Below are positions 20,603 through 27,836 of a stretch of 64,000 bases of DNA, one piece after another (within the stretch, counting starts at the first letter, position 1; every line of letters begins with the position of its first letter). This DNA is from Butyrivibrio sp. (GTDB lineage Bacteria > Bacillota > Clostridia > Lachnospirales > Lachnospiraceae): positions 1 through 64,000 of the forward strand of contig NZ_JAGBLU010000137.1 in assembly GCF_017635265.1 (NCBI RefSeq). Reading direction: 5' to 3'. A model generated the notes under the pieces. The model had not been told where the DNA came from. It was given only the letters and a program-made list of their open reading frames with translations, and did not search any database. A program made the position numbers and the translations under genes.

Positions 20603-20679
20603 CGGCAAAGAAGCCTTGATGAGTTAAGAATATGCCTTTTCATATCCTTATTTCATGTAACAAATCTTTGCCGGTTTTT
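20603..20679 (+). terminator. Terminator after the L,D-transpeptidase gene
   Basis: CGGCAAAGA (20603-20611) pairs perfectly with TCTTTGCCG (20665-20673), followed by GTTTTT. The 53-base loop holds a smaller hairpin (ATATG-cctttt-CATAT), giving a branched terminator. Confidence 0.7.
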
Positions 20680-20742
20680 CAATAAAAAATCCACAAATTC
20701 ATTTTTGAAAAATTAAATAACATTAATTATGGAATTGTATTC

Positions 20743-20770
20743 TTGACATTTTTTTTATCACGACTACAAT
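20743..20770 (+). promoter_or_regulatory. Strong sigma-A promoter for serC-serA
   Basis: TTGACA (20743-20748), 16-base spacer, TACAAT (20765-20770). Just downstream, at about +6, is a perfect 7-base inverted repeat TTGAATT-taac-AATTCAA (20783-20800), in operator or leader-hairpin position. The leader to the serC start is about 160 bases long. Confidence 0.8.
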
Positions 20771-20840
20771 GTATTTTAAGAGTTGAATTTAACAATTCAA
20801 ATCATTAAAGTGTTTGTTCGTTTTTACGAGAATGTAAATT

Positions 20841-20915
20841 CATAAGTTTGAGATTTTTATTAGTGGGATGCACATTGAAGGGACTTTCTGCTCGTATAAA
20901 AATCTCAAACTTATG
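20841..20915 (+). repeat. Perfect 20-bp inverted repeat in the serC leader
   Basis: The arm CATAAGTTTGAGATTTTTAT (20841-20860) is an exact reverse complement of 20896-20915, separated by 35 bases. The right arm ends 10 bases before the AAGGAGGAG ribosome site of serC. No T run follows, so it is not a plain terminator. It could be an RNA regulatory hairpin or a small mobile repeat. See findings. Confidence 0.85.
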
Positions 20916-20938
20916 TACACAGCTTAAGGAGGAGAAAG

Positions 20939-22021
20939 ATGTCAAGAGTTTATAATTTTAGTGCCGGACCAGCAGTGCTGCCGGAAGAAGTGCTTAAGCA
21001 GGCAGCTGCAGAGATGCTCGATTACAACGGATGCGGTATGTCAATCAACGAGATGAGCCATAGATCCAAGACCTTTGATAATGTCATTCAGACAGCCGAA
21101 CAGGATATCAGGGATCTCATGAATATTCCTGACAATTATAAGGTTCTCTTTTTACAGGGAGGCGCAAGCCAGCAGTTTGCAGCAGTTCCTCTGAACCTTA
21201 TGAAAAATGGCAAGGCAGCATATATTATCACAGGACAGTGGGCTAAAAAAGCATATCAGGAAGCGCAAAAGTATGGTGAAGCCATAGAAGTTGCTTCAAG
21301 TGCTGACAAAACTTTCTCCTATATTCCGGATTGCTCAGATCTTCCGATACCGGAAGATGCTGATTATGTTTATATCTGCGAGAATAACACAATTTATGGC
21401 ACCAAGTTTAAGACTCTGCCAAACACTAAAGGACATATTCTTGTTTCGGATGTTTCTTCATGTTTCTTATCTGAACCTGTTGATGTTACAAAGTACGGCG
21501 TTATTTATGGCGGTGTTCAAAAGAATGTCGGACCTGCCGGACTTGTTATCAGCATTATCAGAGAAGATCTTATCAGAGATGATGTTCCGTCATATACACC
21601 TACAATGCTCAAATGGAAAACTCAGGCAGATAACGGTTCTTTGTATAACACACCAAACTGCTGGAGTATTTATATGTGCGGTCTTGTGTTCAAATGGCTT
21701 AAGGCTCAGGGCGGACTTGAGGAAATGAAAAAGCGCAATGAGGAAAAGGCAGCAATTCTGTATGATTATCTTGACCAGAGCAAAATGTTTAAGGGTACCG
21801 TTCGCAAGGAAGACCGTTCACTTATGAATGTACCGTTTATTACTGATAGTGATGAACTTAATGCTGAATTCATTGCAGAAGCTACAAAAGCAGGATTTGT
21901 CAGTCTTAAGGGACATAGAACTGTTGGTGGTATGAGAGCAAGCATATATAACGCGATGCCTATAGAGGGCGTAAAGAAACTTGTTGAATTCATGGATAAA
22001 TTTGAAAAGGAGAGAGCCTGA
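20939..22021 (+). CDS. serC: Phosphoserine aminotransferase
   Basis: PLP enzyme transferring an amino group from glutamate to 3-phosphohydroxypyruvate to give phosphoserine. It starts with the typical NFSAGPAVLPEEVL-like block, and the PLP lysine is K195 in YGGVQKNVGPAG. The length of 360 is standard. AAGGAGGAG precedes the ATG by five bases. It is the first gene of serC-serA, three bases from serA, and has a long structured leader with a strong promoter. Confidence 0.96.
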   Translation: MSRVYNFSAGPAVLPEEVLKQAAAEMLDYNGCGMSINEMSHRSKTFDNVIQTAEQDIRDLMNIPDNYKVLFLQGGASQQFAAVPLNLMKNGKAAYIITGQWAKKAYQEAQKYGEAIEVASSADKTFSYIPDCSDLPIPEDADYVYICENNTIYGTKFKTLPNTKGHILVSDVSSCFLSEPVDVTKYGVIYGGVQKNVGPAGLVISIIREDLIRDDVPSYTPTMLKWKTQADNGSLYNTPNCWSIYMCGLVFKWLKAQGGLEEMKKRNEEKAAILYDYLDQSKMFKGTVRKEDRSLMNVPFITDSDELNAEFIAEATKAGFVSLKGHRTVGGMRASIYNAMPIEGVKKLVEFMDKFEKERA

Positions 22022-22024
22022 AGC

Positions 22025-23194
22025 ATGTATAAGTACAAATGTCTAAATCCTATCGCAAAGATTGGTCTTAATAATTTTACTGACAAATATGAAGCTGTCG
22101 ATAATGTTGACGATGCACAGGGGATTCTTGTCAGAAGCGCCAATATGCTTGAAATGGAGTTTTCCAAAAATCTTTTGGCTATAGCAAGAGCCGGCGCGGG
22201 AGTTAATAATATTCCGCTTGATAAGTGCGCAAAGGACGGTATTGTTGTTTTTAATACTCCGGGAGCCAATGCGAATGGCGTAAAAGAAATGGTTCTTGCT
22301 GCTATGCTCATTGCTTCAAGAGATATTATCGGTGGAACCGAGTGGGTTAAAGCAAATGCAGGTGATCCTGATATTGCAAAGCTTACAGAGAAGTCAAAAA
22401 AGAAATTTGCCGGAACTGAAATTTTTGGCAAAAAGCTCGGAATTATCGGTCTTGGTGCGATAGGTGTACGAGTTGCAAATGCTGCAAGACAGCTTGGAAT
22501 GGAAGTGTATGGATATGATCCTTATCTTTCAATTGATGCAGCATGGAGACTTTCTTCTGATGTTAAGCATGTTACTAATGTGGATGATATCTATTCTAAG
22601 TGTGATATTATCACAGTACATGTACCGGCTCTTGATTCCACAAAGGGAATGATCGGTCAGGAAGCTATTGCAAAGATGAAAAAAGGCGTTATCATCATAA
22701 ATCTTGCAAGAGACATTCTATGTGATGAAGTCGCAGTTTTGGCAGGAATCAATTCAGGAAAAATCAGAAAGTATGTTACTGATTTCCCTAATCCTACAAC
22801 AGCCGGACATGACGGATGCATTGTTATCCCTCATCTTGGAGCATCAACAGAGGAATCTGAAGATAACTGTGCTGTAAAGGCGGTTCTTGAGTTAAAAGAC
22901 TTCCTTGAAAATGGTAATATCAACAATTCGGTTAATTTCCCTAATTGTGATATGGGTGTTTGCAACAATCCGAGAATGGCTATTTATCACAAAAACATTG
23001 CCAACATGATCAGTCAGTTCACTACTGAAATAGGAGAGGCCGGTTATAATATTTCTGATATGACCAATAAGTCCCGTGGCGATTATGCGTATACTTTGAT
23101 TGACCTTGAAGATGGAATTGAAGATGCTCTTGTAAGTAAGCTTGAAAAGATAGATGGAGTTATAAGAGTAAGAGTTGTTAGAAAAGACGTATAA
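22025..23194 (+). CDS. serA: D-3-phosphoglycerate dehydrogenase
   Basis: First step of serine synthesis: NAD-dependent oxidation of 3-phosphoglycerate. A D-isomer 2-hydroxyacid dehydrogenase core is visible, with the nucleotide site GLGAIGVRVANAA, the catalytic Arg region NLARD and the HLGASTEES block (His-Glu pair). A short C-terminal ACT-like domain (about 320-389) follows, which in the family binds serine for feedback control. At 389 residues it belongs to the short class found in Clostridia. SD GGAGAG lies before the ATG, inside the serC end. Confidence 0.95.
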   Translation: MYKYKCLNPIAKIGLNNFTDKYEAVDNVDDAQGILVRSANMLEMEFSKNLLAIARAGAGVNNIPLDKCAKDGIVVFNTPGANANGVKEMVLAAMLIASRDIIGGTEWVKANAGDPDIAKLTEKSKKKFAGTEIFGKKLGIIGLGAIGVRVANAARQLGMEVYGYDPYLSIDAAWRLSSDVKHVTNVDDIYSKCDIITVHVPALDSTKGMIGQEAIAKMKKGVIIINLARDILCDEVAVLAGINSGKIRKYVTDFPNPTTAGHDGCIVIPHLGASTEESEDNCAVKAVLELKDFLENGNINNSVNFPNCDMGVCNNPRMAIYHKNIANMISQFTTEIGEAGYNISDMTNKSRGDYAYTLIDLEDGIEDALVSKLEKIDGVIRVRVVRKDV

Positions 23195-23214
23195 ATAAAA
23201 AGGTATTATAATAT

Positions 23215-23243
23215 CGGGTAGGAGTAAAATCCTACTCGATTTT
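23215..23243 (+). terminator. Attenuator-like hairpin between serA and the DUF1015 gene
   Basis: CGGGTAGGA (23215-23223) pairs with TCCTACTCG (23230-23238), nine pairs with one G-U and a six-base loop, then ATTTTAAT. The weak T run suggests partial termination, which would set DUF1015 expression below serCA. A TATAAT (23207-23212) overlaps the left flank but lacks a -35. Confidence 0.55.
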
Positions 23244-23263
23244 AATATATTGGAGGATGAAAA

Positions 23264-24517
23264 ATGGCTGACATAAGACCTTTTAGGGCATTTAGACCAA
23301 ATACGAATATAGTAAAGAAAAAAGCTGCACTTCCATACGATGTTTTTAGCAGAGAAGAAGCCTTCGAAGCGGTAAAAAACAATCCGGATTCTTTTCTTGC
23401 CATAGACAGGCCGGAAACGGGCTTTCCGAAAGACTATGATATGTATGCTCCTGAAGTGTACGAAAAAGCAAGGGATATGCTAAAAAAACAAATGGAAGAT
23501 GGCTCTTTTATTCAGGATGAGGAGAAGTGCTTTTATATTTATGAGCAGGTTTTTAAAGAAAGAAGCCAGACCGGAATCGTTGCATGTGCTTCTATAGATG
23601 ATTACCTTGGAGGAATTATTAAAAAGCATGAGAATACGAGAGCTGACAAGGAAGAAGACAGGATAAAGCATGTCTATACCTGCGATGCTCAGACCGGGCC
23701 GATATTTCTTTGCTACAGGAAAAACAGGCTTATTTCGGAGCTGGTTTCAAAGGTAAAAGAAGTGGATGAACCGGTTTATGATTTTGAATCAGAGGATGGA
23801 GTACATAATAAAGTCTGGGTTATTTCTGATGAAGATGAAGTAAATACTATCAGTAGAATTTTTACATCAATTAATTCCATTTATATTGCTGATGGACACC
23901 ACAGATGCGCGTCTGCGGTTAAAGTGGGACTAAAAAAGAGAGAGGAAAATGAAGGGAAAATAAGAGGAAAGCTCAAATCGGATTATTTTTTGTCGGTTCT
24001 TTTTCCTGATGATGAACTTGAAATAATGGACTACAACAGAATTGTTAAGGACTTAAATGGACTTTCTGTTTCTGATTTTTTGAAAACTGTTTCTGAAAAG
24101 TTTGATATAGATAGAGAAAATGAGGCGGTTAAACCGGATCACAAGGGACAGTTTGGTATGTATCTAGATGGAGTATGGTACAGGCTTGAAGCTAAAGACA
24201 GTGTAAAAAAAGATGATGCTGTAGAAGGGCTTGATGTTTCTGTTCTTCAGAATGAGATTCTTTCAAAGGTTCTTGGCATTGACGATCCTAAAACCGATAA
24301 AAGAATAGATTTTATAGGAGGTATAAGGGGACTTTCTGAAATAGAAAGAAGGTGTCAAAATGGCTATGCCGTTGGATTTTCCATGTACCCTACTTCCATA
24401 GGTGAACTCTTTAGAGTGGCAGACTCGGGACGCCTTATGCCGCCTAAGTCAACCTGGTTTGAACCAAAACTCCTGAGCGGTTTATTTATTCATGATATCT
24501 GTGGTACAATAATATAG
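23264..24517 (+). CDS. DUF1015 family protein
   Basis: Cytoplasmic protein of 417 residues with the DUF1015 pattern: N-terminal RPFRAFRP and ALPYDVFSREEA, central HENTRADKEEDRIKH and the signature IADGHHRCASAV (D210, H212, H213, R214), then the C-terminal RLMPPKSTWFEPKL. The biochemical role is not established in what I can see. The DGHHR motif resembles the short catalytic motif of ParB/sulfiredoxin-fold proteins, a fold that includes free-serine kinases, and the gene sits 69 bases behind serC-serA. A serine or phosphoserine role is an inference. GGAGG lies ahead of the ATG. Confidence 0.75.
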   Translation: MADIRPFRAFRPNTNIVKKKAALPYDVFSREEAFEAVKNNPDSFLAIDRPETGFPKDYDMYAPEVYEKARDMLKKQMEDGSFIQDEEKCFYIYEQVFKERSQTGIVACASIDDYLGGIIKKHENTRADKEEDRIKHVYTCDAQTGPIFLCYRKNRLISELVSKVKEVDEPVYDFESEDGVHNKVWVISDEDEVNTISRIFTSINSIYIADGHHRCASAVKVGLKKREENEGKIRGKLKSDYFLSVLFPDDELEIMDYNRIVKDLNGLSVSDFLKTVSEKFDIDRENEAVKPDHKGQFGMYLDGVWYRLEAKDSVKKDDAVEGLDVSVLQNEILSKVLGIDDPKTDKRIDFIGGIRGLSEIERRCQNGYAVGFSMYPTSIGELFRVADSGRLMPPKSTWFEPKLLSGLFIHDICGTII

Positions 24518-24555
24518 TAATTTACACGTATAAATTACCCAATGGGGAGGGAGAC

Positions 24556-27036
24556 ATGAATAATAAGTTATATAAGATGATGAACTGGCCGGAAATTGAG
24601 GAGATTATTTACTCTGATGGCGATAATCCTCATAGAATTCTCGGGGCTCATAAGGTTGGTGCCAATTACCTTATTCAGGCCTTTTATCCTGATGCAAAAG
24701 AGGTAAGTGTTCTGGTTGAAAACACTAAAAAGACTTATCCTATGGAATTGGCGGATGAGGCCGGTTTTTATGCGGTTATTGTTCCGTATATAGAGAAACT
24801 TAAATATAAGCTGATAATTACAGATGTCGAGGGAAATGAAAAAGCTGTTGATGATCCTTATGCCTTCGGACCATATATGGACAGAGAGGATTTTATAAAG
24901 CTTGGAAGTGGCATCCATTACCATATTTATGAGAAGCTTGGTGCACATCCTATGAAAAGAGGAACTGTGCAGGGAACATTGTTTGCTGTATGGGCGCCGT
25001 CTGCTGCAAGAGTCAGTGTTATTGGCGATTTTAACAACTGGGATGGCAGGATTTGCCAGATGCACAGATTGGATCCAATGGGAGTATTCGAGATTTTTGT
25101 TCCGGGAGCCAAAGAAAATGACGGATATCAGTTTGAGATAAAAACCAGAAGCGGACTTATTTTTAAACGCCCTGATCCATATGCTATGCAGAGTCGTGGT
25201 GAAAATGGGATTATTTCTGTTATATGCTCCCGAAAATCAATTGTATGGAATGACTCCAAGTGGCTTGCTCAGAGAAGAAAATTTGAACTTGATGAAGCAC
25301 CGCTTTCAATATGCGAAATATCTTTGGAAGCTTTTACGGGGCGTCATGCCGAAAGAAGTTCCATAGAGGAGATTACATCTGACATTTTGGAATATGTTCA
25401 GAACCATGGGTTTAATACAATTGAACTTATGCCGGTTATGAAACATGTTCCGGGACATTTTTATCATATTTTGGATTTCTTTGCGCTTGATGATGCGAAC
25501 GGCTCTCCTGAAGAGTTCATGAAATTTATTGATGCCTGCCATGGTGCAGGAATAAGAGTGTTGCTTGACTGGGTTCCGACCTTTTTCCCGAAATCCTCCT
25601 GCGGACTTAACAGTTTTGATGGCAAGTGCCTGTATGAATATGAGGATCCAAGGATTGGCGTACATCCAAAGTCCGGCGATCTGATTTTTGATTATGGTCG
25701 CAAGGAAGTTACAAATTTCCTTATTTCCAATGCACTTTACTGGATAGAGACTTTTCATGTTGATGGTCTTAGAACCTCTGATATATCCAAGATTCTCTAT
25801 CTGGATTATGACAGAAAACCGGGTGAATGGATAACTAACATCTATGGCGGCAATGAAAATTTAGAAGCTTTGGAATTTCTTAAGCAGCTAAATACCGTTA
25901 TACATAAGAGCAATCCCGGCGTTATTATGCTCACAAAAGAGACGGCATGCTGGCCGCAGGTTACAGATACTGTTGATGATGGCGGACTTGGATTTGATTA
26001 CAAGTGGAACAACGGATGGACAAGAGATTTCTTATCTTACATGCAAAATGATCCTCTGTTCAGAGCCGGACATCATGATGAGCTTACATTTAGTATTATC
26101 TACAGCTATACAGAGAGATTTGTTTTGGGCTTTACACACGAAGAGCTTGAAAAGGGACTTGAAGGATTGTATTATCTGATGCCCGGTGACTCATCTCAGA
26201 AAATGGCAAATCTTCGTCTGGCAATAAGCTATATGATGGTTCATCCGGGGAGAAAACATCTTTATATGGAGCCGGATGCCCTTACTGTCGATCAGTCCAT
26301 TTTTGTAGAAAATATGCTTTCAAAGCTTAATAAGCTGTATTATGATCACGAAGCGCTTCATCAGCTTGACAGTTCTGACAGTGGTTTTGAATGGATAAAC
26401 AATATGGCTTCCGATGAGTGCATGCTTTCATTTGTCAGAAAAAGCAGTGATTCCAAGGAAATGCTTCTTGTAATAGCCAATATGGCCGGCGTTGAAAGGG
26501 AAATTGAGATAGGAGTTCCCGCAGACGGCAGATATACTGAAATTTTTAACAGTGATGATGTTTCTTATGGAGGAAGCGGAGTTTTAAATACCGGTAAAAA
26601 GGAAGCCAGAAGAAAAGAAGTTGATGGCAGGGATTATTCTCTTTCTGTCAGGATTGGGGCTGTTTCACTATGTATTTTCAGTTATGTTCCTTATACTGAA
26701 CAGGAAAAGAAAATACGTGCCATAAAGGAAGAGGAAGAGAACAAGAAAGAAGCTGAGCGTCAGGAAAAACTTGCTGCTCTGAAAGAAAAGCAGAGTCAGG
26801 AAGAAGAGAGACTTTTAAAAGAACTGAAAGAAAAATATGAAAGAGAACTTTTGGAGCAGGAAAAAGCTATAGAAGAAAAGTATGAGAAGATTGAGGAGGA
26901 GAGGATTCTTGGAATTGTGTCAGCTGATGCAATAAAGAGTATTTCAACCAAAAAGAAAAGTTCAACTAAATCTTCAAACGCTTCAGGTAAAGCCTCAACA
27001 AAAACAACTTCCAAAAACACAAAAAAGAAAAAGTAA
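24556..27036 (+). CDS. Glycogen branching enzyme homologue, probably catalytically inactive, with coiled-coil tail
   Basis: The 826-residue protein aligns by eye with GlgB (GH13): N-terminal module and CBM48 (about 20-220, FAVWAPSAARVSVIGDFNNWDG), then a barrel with YGGNENLEALEFL and GGLGFDYKWNNGWTRD. Yet the GH13 catalytic positions are changed: nucleophile Asp is S408 (GLRTSDIS for GLRVDAVA), acid/base Glu is K461 (LTKETACWP for IAEESTAWP), transition-state Asp is E529 (THEEL for SHDEV), and the region-I His is F343 (DWVPTFF). Residues about 710-785 are a charged coiled coil and the last 30 are Lys/Ser/Thr-rich. A glycogen-binding or scaffold role is inferred; it should not be called an active branching enzyme. 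Confidence 0.8.
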   Translation: MNNKLYKMMNWPEIEEIIYSDGDNPHRILGAHKVGANYLIQAFYPDAKEVSVLVENTKKTYPMELADEAGFYAVIVPYIEKLKYKLIITDVEGNEKAVDDPYAFGPYMDREDFIKLGSGIHYHIYEKLGAHPMKRGTVQGTLFAVWAPSAARVSVIGDFNNWDGRICQMHRLDPMGVFEIFVPGAKENDGYQFEIKTRSGLIFKRPDPYAMQSRGENGIISVICSRKSIVWNDSKWLAQRRKFELDEAPLSICEISLEAFTGRHAERSSIEEITSDILEYVQNHGFNTIELMPVMKHVPGHFYHILDFFALDDANGSPEEFMKFIDACHGAGIRVLLDWVPTFFPKSSCGLNSFDGKCLYEYEDPRIGVHPKSGDLIFDYGRKEVTNFLISNALYWIETFHVDGLRTSDISKILYLDYDRKPGEWITNIYGGNENLEALEFLKQLNTVIHKSNPGVIMLTKETACWPQVTDTVDDGGLGFDYKWNNGWTRDFLSYMQNDPLFRAGHHDELTFSIIYSYTERFVLGFTHEELEKGLEGLYYLMPGDSSQKMANLRLAISYMMVHPGRKHLYMEPDALTVDQSIFVENMLSKLNKLYYDHEALHQLDSSDSGFEWINNMASDECMLSFVRKSSDSKEMLLVIANMAGVEREIEIGVPADGRYTEIFNSDDVSYGGSGVLNTGKKEARRKEVDGRDYSLSVRIGAVSLCIFSYVPYTEQEKKIRAIKEEEENKKEAERQEKLAALKEKQSQEEERLLKELKEKYERELLEQEKAIEEKYEKIEEERILGIVSADAIKSISTKKKSSTKSSNASGKASTKTTSKNTKKKK

Positions 27037-27047
27037 TATCTAAATAA

Positions 27048-27085
27048 AAAAGCTGTGAGAAGAAAAAAATCTTTTCACAGCTTTT
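27048..27085. terminator. Bidirectional terminator between the glgB-like gene and tRNA-Thr
   Basis: AAAAGCTGTGA (27048-27058) pairs perfectly with TCACAGCTTTT (27075-27085). Read on the plus strand it ends in TTTT; on the minus strand it ends in six T, so it probably stops both converging transcripts. Confidence 0.85.
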
Positions 27086-27097
27086 GATATATCGGAA

Positions 27098-27170
27098 AGC
27101 TGGAAATGGGACTCGAACCCACGACCTACTGATTACGAATCAGTTGCGCTACCAACTGCGCTATTCCAGC
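27098..27170 (-). tRNA. tRNA-Thr (anticodon CGU)
   Basis: On the minus strand the acceptor stem GCTGGAA pairs with TTCCAGC, the D arm is GCGC-AGTTGGTA-GCGC, the anticodon stem-loop is ACTGA-TTCGTAA-TCAGT with anticodon CGT, and the T arm contains GGGTTCGAGTCCC. CCA is not encoded. It decodes ACG threonine codons. Confidence 0.96.
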
Positions 27171-27191
27171 CTGCTACAAAGCACAAGTTTT

Positions 27192-27220
27192 ATTATACAA
27201 GTACCCGGGATGATTTACAA
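27192..27220 (-). promoter_or_regulatory. Promoter of tRNA-Thr
   Basis: Minus-strand TTGTAA (27215-27220), 17-base spacer, TATAAT (27192-27197), 22 bases from the tRNA 5' end. Confidence 0.7.
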
Positions 27221-27260
27221 GTAAAAAAGAATAAATATTTGTGTTAAAGTGCAGTATTTG

Positions 27261-27269
27261 TGCTATAAT
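27261..27269 (+). promoter_or_regulatory. Extended -10 promoter before apt
   Basis: TGCTATAAT is a full extended -10 element, 40 bases before the apt ATG; the -35 (GTGTTA at a 17-base spacing) is poor. It would drive the apt-relA-MBL run. Confidence 0.55.
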
Positions 27270-27308
27270 TCTAAATTGAAGTATTGTTTTTATCAGAGAG
27301 GATCAAAT

Positions 27309-27833
27309 ATGAAAGAACTAAAAGATTACGTTAGAACCATTCCTAACTTCCCTGAAGAAGGAATTATGTTCAGGGATATAACATCTGTTTTGCAGGATCC
27401 GGACGGATTCAAACTTGCAATTGATGAGATGACAAGACTTGTTTCTGACCTTGATTTTGATGTTGTACTCGGTGCTGAGTCAAGAGGATTTATTTTCAGT
27501 GCTCCAATTGCGTATTCAAGAGGCAAGGCTCTTGTTCCGGTTCGTAAGAAAGGTAAGCTTCCATGCGATACAATCGAGGTTGAGTATGATCTTGAGTATG
27601 GTAAAGCTGTTCTAGAAATTCATAAGGACGCTATTAAACCGGGCCAGAAGGTACTTCTTGTTGATGATCTTATGGCAACAGGCGGAACAATCGAAGCTAT
27701 GATTAAGCTTGTTGAGAAGCTCGGCGGAGAGGTTGCCGGACTTCTTGTTCTTATGGAACTTAAGGGTCTTAAGGGAAGAGAAAGACTTAGCAAGTACAGA
27801 CTTGATGCAGCTATTAGCTACGAAGGGAAGTAA
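27309..27833 (+). CDS. apt: Adenine phosphoribosyltransferase
   Basis: Purine salvage enzyme making AMP from adenine and PRPP. It has the typical start LKDYVRTIPNFPEEGIMFRDIT (seen as RTIPNFPEEGI), the SRGFIFSAP block and the PRPP loop VLLVDDLMATGGT. The ATG at 27309 gives the normal 174-residue protein and has AGAGGA upstream; in-frame codons upstream of it have no ribosome site. relA begins three bases after the stop. The pairing apt-relA is common in Gram-positives and links purine salvage with the ppGpp system. Confidence 0.95.
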   Translation: MKELKDYVRTIPNFPEEGIMFRDITSVLQDPDGFKLAIDEMTRLVSDLDFDVVLGAESRGFIFSAPIAYSRGKALVPVRKKGKLPCDTIEVEYDLEYGKAVLEIHKDAIKPGQKVLLVDDLMATGGTIEAMIKLVEKLGGEVAGLLVLMELKGLKGRERLSKYRLDAAISYEGK

Positions 27834-27836
27834 TCT

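Noticed and set aside
20697-20711. Second CodY box upstream of the serC promoter
   Set aside because: Only 11 of 15 positions match and the core C-W-G is lost; likely AT-rich chance.
20777-20938. T-box or known riboswitch in the serC leader
   Set aside because: No T-box consensus, no Specifier-type loop, and no terminator/antiterminator pair ahead of serC; only the inverted repeat is supported.
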